A DNA stretch of 46,985 bases, from positions 1 to 46,985 of the forward strand of contig QHSL01000088.1 in assembly GCA_003220435.1 (NCBI GenBank), read 5' to 3'. This document shows, one piece after another, positions 42,964-46,985 of the stretch. Source of the DNA: Candidatus Rokuibacteriota bacterium. Lineage in GTDB: Bacteria > Methylomirabilota > Methylomirabilia > Rokubacteriales > CSP1-6. Under the pieces are notes generated by a model, which ran no database searches, had not been told where the DNA came from, and saw only the letters and a program-made list of their open reading frames with translations. Within the stretch, counting starts at the first letter, position 1; every line of letters starts with the position of its first letter. Both the position numbers and the translations under genes were made by a program.

Positions 42964-43110
42964 GAGATGGTGGAGGGTCGCTCGGGATACTCGCCTTCGT
43001 GCTCAGAAGCGTCCCGCCAGGAGACCCCGGGCAGCATGGTAGCTGGCGCGTGGCCTCGTGGTCGCTCAGTGGTCACGTCTGTTCGTCAAACGGCCTGGTC
43101 AGCAGCGGAC

Positions 43111-43425
43111 TCATTCGGCGATAACAATCCGGTTCCCTTCGGGATCCGCGACCATGCTCTCGTAGTGCTCCTCATTATCGTGGCGTTGAGTGTCGTAGAT
43201 CACATCGTGAAACCAGAGGCCAACGTTTACCTCGGCTGGATGTTCCGCCAGAGAGATGATGTCTTGGACCTTCTCGAAGCACTCAGCAAGGTGCTGATAC
43301 GTGTGGTAGTGGCGATGTGGCTCGGAGTACCGACCTAGAACATCGCCATAGAGGCGCCTGAGCTCCGGCGAATCGCCCACTCCTAACTCGCGCCAGGGTT
43401 CAACCCATTGGCCAATCTCGGTCAT
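43111..43425 (-). CDS. Truncated HD-superfamily hydrolase with a foreign tail
   Basis: 104 residues. The first 85 match the small predicted metal-dependent HD phosphohydrolase family: LYGDVLGRYSEPHRHYHTYQHLAECF, then EHPAEVNVGLWFHDVIYDTQRHDNEE. Normal members run to about 200 residues. After HDNEE the sequence turns to HYESMVADPEGNRIVIAE, which looks like the end of a VOC/glyoxalase protein. The gene thus appears to be a fusion of two broken genes. The HD metal site (HYHTYQH, FHD) is partly present, but the C-terminal helices are lost, so activity is unlikely. Confidence 0.6.
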   Translation of the reverse strand: MTEIGQWVEPWRELGVGDSPELRRLYGDVLGRYSEPHRHYHTYQHLAECFEKVQDIISLAEHPAEVNVGLWFHDVIYDTQRHDNEEHYESMVADPEGNRIVIAE

Positions 43426-43496
43426 TGTTCTAAGCGCGGTCTGACATCGCCGTCCCCGCTCATGGCCTGGCCGTCGCTTCAACAGCTCTCATCCCA

Positions 43497-43928
43497 TTAG
43501 CGTGACGCAGAATACTCCGTGAGGCGCATGTACACACGTTCGGGCGGCTTCGCAAGGATCTTCCCGTCGGCCTCGCTGGCGTCGCGCACCTTAATCCAGT
43601 TAGGATCGGCGGCGAACGCCTTCCAGCTTCGGTCCGCCGCTTCCTGGCTCTCATGCGACAGGAAGTAGATCAGCGTGTTGTCCTTGCGCGTGTCGTCAGT
43701 TGGCACCCAATACATCTCGTTCCTCATGCCATACTTCTCGAAGAGCTTCATCGTGTGCTCGGAGAATCGCTTGTGAAGAGCCGGCAGCCGGCCTGGCAGC
43801 ACGGTGTACGTCCGCAGCTCGTAGACTCTGGTCTTCTTCTCCAGGCCCACCGACATGCCAGTTACGAACCCCATCACTCCGACCGTGATCACAACGGCAA
43901 CGCCCCAGACGAAACGCTTTGCTTTCAT
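43497..43928 (-). CDS. NIPSNAP family protein with N-terminal anchor
   Basis: 143 residues. N-terminal helix about 6-28 (FVWGVAVVITVGVMGFVTGM), signal anchor or signal peptide. The NIPSNAP domain follows: VYELRTYTVLPGRLPALHKRFSEHTMKLFEKYGMRNEMYWVP, then LIYFLSHESQEAADRSWKAFAADPNW. The fold is ferredoxin-like; function in bacteria is poorly known. GGGAGGG precedes the ATG. Confidence 0.88.
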   Translation of the reverse strand: MKAKRFVWGVAVVITVGVMGFVTGMSVGLEKKTRVYELRTYTVLPGRLPALHKRFSEHTMKLFEKYGMRNEMYWVPTDDTRKDNTLIYFLSHESQEAADRSWKAFAADPNWIKVRDASEADGKILAKPPERVYMRLTEYSASR

Positions 43929-44021
43929 CGTGGCCCTCCCCCCAGCGACCGGTATTCAGCCCGCCTCGACCAAGGATCGCTCTGAAACTCGGTGTTCGAC
44001 GGCCCCGTTCCGAAGAACAGC

Positions 44022-44339
44022 TCACTTCGCCGATGTCCAGCACGCGCACTTCTCTTGCCAGAGAGTTGGAGCCCCGTGGCGTCTTGCCCTCGGCCATAGT
44101 GTGATACTGACCTTGTACTCGATTCTGCGCGATGGAATCACGTGAACTTTGTAGCACACGGTCCACGTCCCGCGACGCACTGAAACGACGCGCTGCGCTT
44201 CGACTCCGGCATTCGCCAGGCACCACGCGTCAAGACCGTCGAAGACCCGCCGATCTATGGCGCGTGCGTTGAGCGCGGCGCCACTAGCGTGAAATCGAGG
44301 CAGGGGTCTCACGCGGCCTGCGAACGTGTTGTTAAGCAT
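44022..44339 (-). CDS. Doubtful hypothetical ORF, 105 aa
   Basis: Begins MLNNTFAGRVRPLPRFHASG and contains VSVRRGTWTVCYKVHVIPS. No family recognised, no ribosome-binding site, and composition is rich in Arg and Trp. It covers most of the 43929-44392 stretch, where nothing else was seen. It may be a chance or decayed frame. Confidence 0.25.
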   Translation of the reverse strand: MLNNTFAGRVRPLPRFHASGAALNARAIDRRVFDGLDAWCLANAGVEAQRVVSVRRGTWTVCYKVHVIPSRRIEYKVSITLWPRARRHGAPTLWQEKCACWTSAK

Positions 44340-44392
44340 CTCGGTTATGCGCAAGTCAGCCGCCGTCTGGCTCTGGGCCGGATGACTGCCAA

Positions 44393-44653
44393 TCAACAAC
44401 GGCTCTCTGTCCGCGTGACAACCGGAAAAGCCAAGTGAATGCGCGGGTGAGCTTCGCGTTTGTCATGTCGGCGTCCGTCCGTGAATATGCAACCACGGAA
44501 CTTCGCGCGCCGCAGGTCCGCGCCCCGTAGAACAGTTCTCCGAAAACTGACACGCTCAAAGATGGAGGCCCGCAAGTCTGCACGCGATAGGTCGGCGGAA
44601 CTGAAATCGACATCGATGAAGTCGTTCCAGTTGGCGGTGGACTCGGAAAGGTC
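44393..44653 (-). pseudogene. Beheaded pentapeptide-repeat protein
   Basis: 86 codons remain. The repeats read DFSSA DLSRA DLRAS IFERV SFRRT VLRGA DLRRA KFRGC, the A(D/N)LxX pattern of the right-handed quadrilateral beta helix, followed by a 28-residue tail. The coding part stops exactly where the IS256-type remnant on the other strand begins (44654), so the N-terminal part was lost there. Pentapeptide proteins have varied roles, including gyrase protection; none can be assigned. Confidence 0.7.
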
Positions 44654-45313
44654 GTGAGCGCGCCGGTGCTGGGCGTTGCCGGTGTTCTCAACGATGGCCG
44701 CAAGTACCTGCTCGCCTTGGAGCTGTGCGGCGGCGAATCGTTCGTCGCATGGAAAGGCTGTCTCGACGACCTCGTCGCGCGCGGGCTGCGGGCGCCGGTA
44801 CTGGTGATCATCGACGGCAATCCTGGCTTGCGCCGCGCTGTCAGTGCGGTGTGGCCACGCGCGGCAGTCCAGCGCTGTTGCGTCCACAAGCTCCGTAACC
44901 TTGAGCGGAAGAGTCCGAAGCATGCGCTCGCGGAGATCCTCGACGACTTCCACCGGATCGTCTACGCGGCCAATGCCGACGCGGCCCGGGCTGCGTTCGC
45001 GAGCTTCGAGCGCACGTGGGGCAAGCGCTGCCCGGGCGTGGTGGCGAGCCTGCGTGAAGAGGGCGAGGAGTTGCTCACGTTCTTTACGTTCCCCAAGGCC
45101 CAGTGGAAAACGCTTCGGACCACGAACACGATCGGGCGGCTTCATGAGGAGTTTCGAAGGCGGGTAAAAACGCAAGGCTCTCTGCCGAGCGAGGACGCCG
45201 CCGTTGTGCTGCTCTTCAGCCTCCTGGCGAGCGGGCAGATCAAGTTGCGCAAGATCGACGGCTGGCAGAAGATCGCGACCGTGCTCAGCCAGCACAATCC
45301 AGTCGCAGCATGA
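44654..45313 (+). mobile_element. IS256-family transposase remnant (C-terminal half)
   Basis: 219 codons matching the C-terminal half of a mutator-type (IS256 family) transposase: LNDGRKYLLALELCGGESF, VLVIIDGNPGLRRAVSAVWPRAAVQRCCVHKLRNLERKSP, and TTNTIGRLHEEFRRRVKTQGSLPSEDAAVVLLF. The second catalytic Asp (IDG) and the terminal HEEFRRR Glu are present; the conserved ER of IERxNxE is GR here. The N-terminal DNA-binding part and first catalytic Asp are missing, so it is inactive. No inverted repeats could be identified. Its left edge cuts the pentapeptide gene. Downstream (45314-45599) only a short protein-like trace on the minus strand (YGVSAAIFRKRLKSG) is seen. Confidence 0.9.
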
Positions 45314-45599
45314 TGACCTTTCGCGTCGCCCCCGCCGCTGTCCGAAGCCCGGCGGACCGGATGTTCCGGACTTGAGCCGCTTGCGGAAGATCGCGGCGCT
45401 CACACCGTACCGGCACGCAAGATATCAAACTCGTTCCGGCCGACGGTCAGCGGTGAGTTCCGCGCCCCTACAGGTCTTTCGCGCCAGCCGCTCGGACACG
45501 CCCCACGCCGCTATACTGCGTGGCACGCAACGTTCACCGTGTTACGTGGTTGAAGAGAATTGAGTTAGGCCGAAGGCTGACCATTTGCAGAGGTGCGCA

Positions 45600-46385
45600 A
45601 TGAAGATACGTTCACTTGTCGCAGCTGCAAACATCGGGTTTATGTTCCTGCTTTTGCTCGGCACCAAGTCGGAGGCCGCCGAACTCAAAGTGCTGAGCGC
45701 TTTCGGTATGCAGTCGGTCATGGAAGACCTCGGGCCGAAGTTCGAACGCGCGACCGGAAACAAGCTCGCGACCTCATTCGCCACTGGCGGTGCGACTGTG
45801 AAACGCATCCAGGACGGTGAAGCGGCCGATGTCGTCATTACTCTCCGCTCGGGGATCGACACTTTGGTGAAGGATGGCAGGGCGTCTGCGGGCAACGTAA
45901 CAGTGCTTGCCAAGTCAGGTATCGCCGTGGCCGTTCGCAAGGGCGCGCCTAGACCCGACATCTCGTCGCCCGACGCGTTGAAACTTGCGCTGCTCGCTGC
46001 CAAGTCGATTTCCTATGTCGATCCAGCGAGCGGCGGCGCGAGCGGTATCCATTTCGCCAAAGTGCTCGATCGCTTGGGGGTCTCCAGCGAGATGAAATCG
46101 AAGACCGTCTTCCCCAACCCCAAAACCCCTGCAGACGTTGGAGCCTTGGTTGCAAACGGCGAGGCCGAGATGGGCGTGCACATAATCCAGGAATTGATGC
46201 CTGTCGCCGGTATTGATATCGTCGGCCCACTGCCGGGCGACCTCCAGAACACGATCGTCTTTGCGGCGGCAATCATGGCCGGCGCCAAGGACGCCGCCGT
46301 CGCGAAGATGCTGGTCGATTTCCTGCGCACACCTGAGGCGACGGCGGTCATCAAGGCGAAGGGCATGGAGCCTGGCTCCCCGTGA
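45600..46385 (+). CDS. Periplasmic solute-binding protein, ModA-like
   Basis: 261 residues. Signal peptide 1-27 (MKIRSLVAAANIGFMFLLLL, cleavage near SEA-A). Type II periplasmic-binding fold: LKVLSAFGMQSVMEDLGPKFERATGNKLATSFATGG, ADVVITLRSGIDTLVKDG, VAVRKGAPRPDISSPDALKLALLAAKSISYVDPASGGASGIHFAKVLDRLG. This resembles molybdate-type binding proteins, but ligand residues are not certain. AGAGG before the ATG supports this start over a TTG five codons upstream. No permease or ATPase gene follows, so it is an orphan. Confidence 0.88.
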   Translation: MKIRSLVAAANIGFMFLLLLGTKSEAAELKVLSAFGMQSVMEDLGPKFERATGNKLATSFATGGATVKRIQDGEAADVVITLRSGIDTLVKDGRASAGNVTVLAKSGIAVAVRKGAPRPDISSPDALKLALLAAKSISYVDPASGGASGIHFAKVLDRLGVSSEMKSKTVFPNPKTPADVGALVANGEAEMGVHIIQELMPVAGIDIVGPLPGDLQNTIVFAAAIMAGAKDAAVAKMLVDFLRTPEATAVIKAKGMEPGSP

Positions 46386-46624
46386 CAAGCGAAGGTCGAA
46401 CTTTGAGAGCCACGGCGGGCCAATGAGCAGACACACCCAGTTCAGGGAAAACCGCGGCCGCTGAGCGCGGGCGTTGGGTGCACAAGGGAGGCATGATCTT
46501 ATCTGTTGGCCCCGCCGATCTCGGCTACCGGAGAAATGCTGTCTGGATTTCCACACGTTTCGGGACACAATCAATCGGCGCATTCAATCGCCTGTCGCGG
46601 CGAGAGGCGAATTTCTTGACAAAC

Positions 46625-46846
46625 CTATTTGGTGAACTCTGCCACTACCCAGATGATCTTGCGCATTAGCGCCAGCGCTACGAAGACCGTCCCTATGCCG
46701 ACGGCGCCGATGGCCACAGTACGTGCCGCCTGTTTCGGTCGCAGATATGACCGTTGCATTCGACGACTTTCAAAGTCGTAGCCGCAGTCGCACCGCTGAG
46801 CCTCCGAGGGATTGATGAGCCCGCAAGTGGGACAGTCTTTGGCCAA
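46625..46846 (-). CDS. Small zinc-ribbon membrane protein, TTG start
   Basis: 73 residues from the TTG at 46846, six bases after GAGGGGG. The N-terminal zinc ribbon is KDCPTCGLINPSEAQRCDCGYDF (CPxCG and CDCG, four cysteines). A transmembrane helix follows at about 47-65 (TVAIGAVGIGTVFVALALM). Many bacteria have such ribbon-plus-helix proteins of unknown role. The frame is open 25 codons further upstream without a ribosome-binding site. The gaps 46386-46624 and 46847-46985 hold no recognised gene. Confidence 0.7.
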   Translation of the reverse strand: MAKDCPTCGLINPSEAQRCDCGYDFESRRMQRSYLRPKQAARTVAIGAVGIGTVFVALALMRKIIWVVAEFTK

Positions 46847-46985
46847 GATCGACCCCCTCGATGGCCGAAGCCGATCGGTGCGTCTGTTAGCAGCATAGGT
46901 CGTATTGCGTCTGCAACGCATGCACTATCGGCGTCCAAGCCTTGTCCAATGAGCGGTCGTCTGGACATGACGGGAAGGCCCGGAG

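Noticed and set aside
42928-43338. 136-aa plus-strand ORF with a hydrophobic middle
   Set aside because: It is antisense to the HD-type fragment and has no independent support.
45560-45570. Integron attC core (GTTAGGC)
   Set aside because: A lone seven-base match without a paired R'' site or imperfect palindrome; the small genes of the island show no repeated attC-like elements.

Overview
This is a high-GC bacterial chromosome segment with tightly packed genes, many GTG starts, stop/start overlaps, F420/LLM-type oxidoreductases, paired acyl-CoA dehydrogenases, a branched-chain amino-acid-type ABC importer and PA2778/PA2779-type proteins. The style suggests an uncultured soil or sediment lineage such as Candidatus Rokubacteria (Methylomirabilota). 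That placement is inference from gene content; there is no rRNA or other taxonomic marker here.

Region 1 (1-14.4 kb) is housekeeping and signalling: the end of lon, a lytic transglycosylase, a ComM/YifB AAA+ protein, then an NtrC-type response regulator. This is followed by a well-spaced sigma-54 promoter driving a 47-aa membrane peptide, a membrane-anchored oligopeptide-type binding protein, a PAS histidine kinase and a soluble kinase-receiver hybrid, all overlapping. No permease is present, so the binding protein may be a sensor. On the other strand a second histidine kinase sits upstream of a sigma-54 activator that has no receiver domain, followed by pncC and an endo/exonuclease-phosphatase.

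Region 2 (14.4-20.8 kb) has a PA2778/PA2779 pair with a glycine-zipper protein, two acyl-CoA dehydrogenases, and a divergent LLM oxidoreductase. Next comes a CTP-synthase-glutaminase-like gene whose nucleophile position is an in-frame TGA, most simply read as selenocysteine. A 128-bp palindrome separates it from the convergent liv operon.

Region 3 (20.8-32.2 kb) is one long minus-strand catabolic block. In transcription order it holds a cysteine-synthase-like PLP enzyme, CoA-transferase alpha, seven ~65-bp tandem repeats, CoA-transferase beta, an LLM oxidoreductase, an isochorismatase-like hydrolase, a DHDPS-family aldolase, an SDR, and livK-G-F-H-M. The repeats form a relay of tiny ORFs. Each ends in a TGA overlapping the next ATG, so they link the stop of the alpha subunit to the start of the beta subunit. 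This is the most unusual structure in the window.

Region 4 (32.2-37.1 kb) has ordinary small enzymes, a GlcG-type protein with a coupled 42-codon ORF, and a MetE-like methyltransferase. Region 5 (37.2-47 kb) is accessory: lower GC, short orphan genes (VOC, ABM, NIPSNAP, GNAT, cupin), several broken genes, an IS256-family transposase remnant abutting a beheaded pentapeptide-repeat gene, an orphan periplasmic binding protein and a small zinc-ribbon protein.

Several genes have a -10-like hexamer 6-7 nt before the start codon, suggesting leaderless transcription is common in this organism. No tRNA, rRNA or CRISPR array was found.
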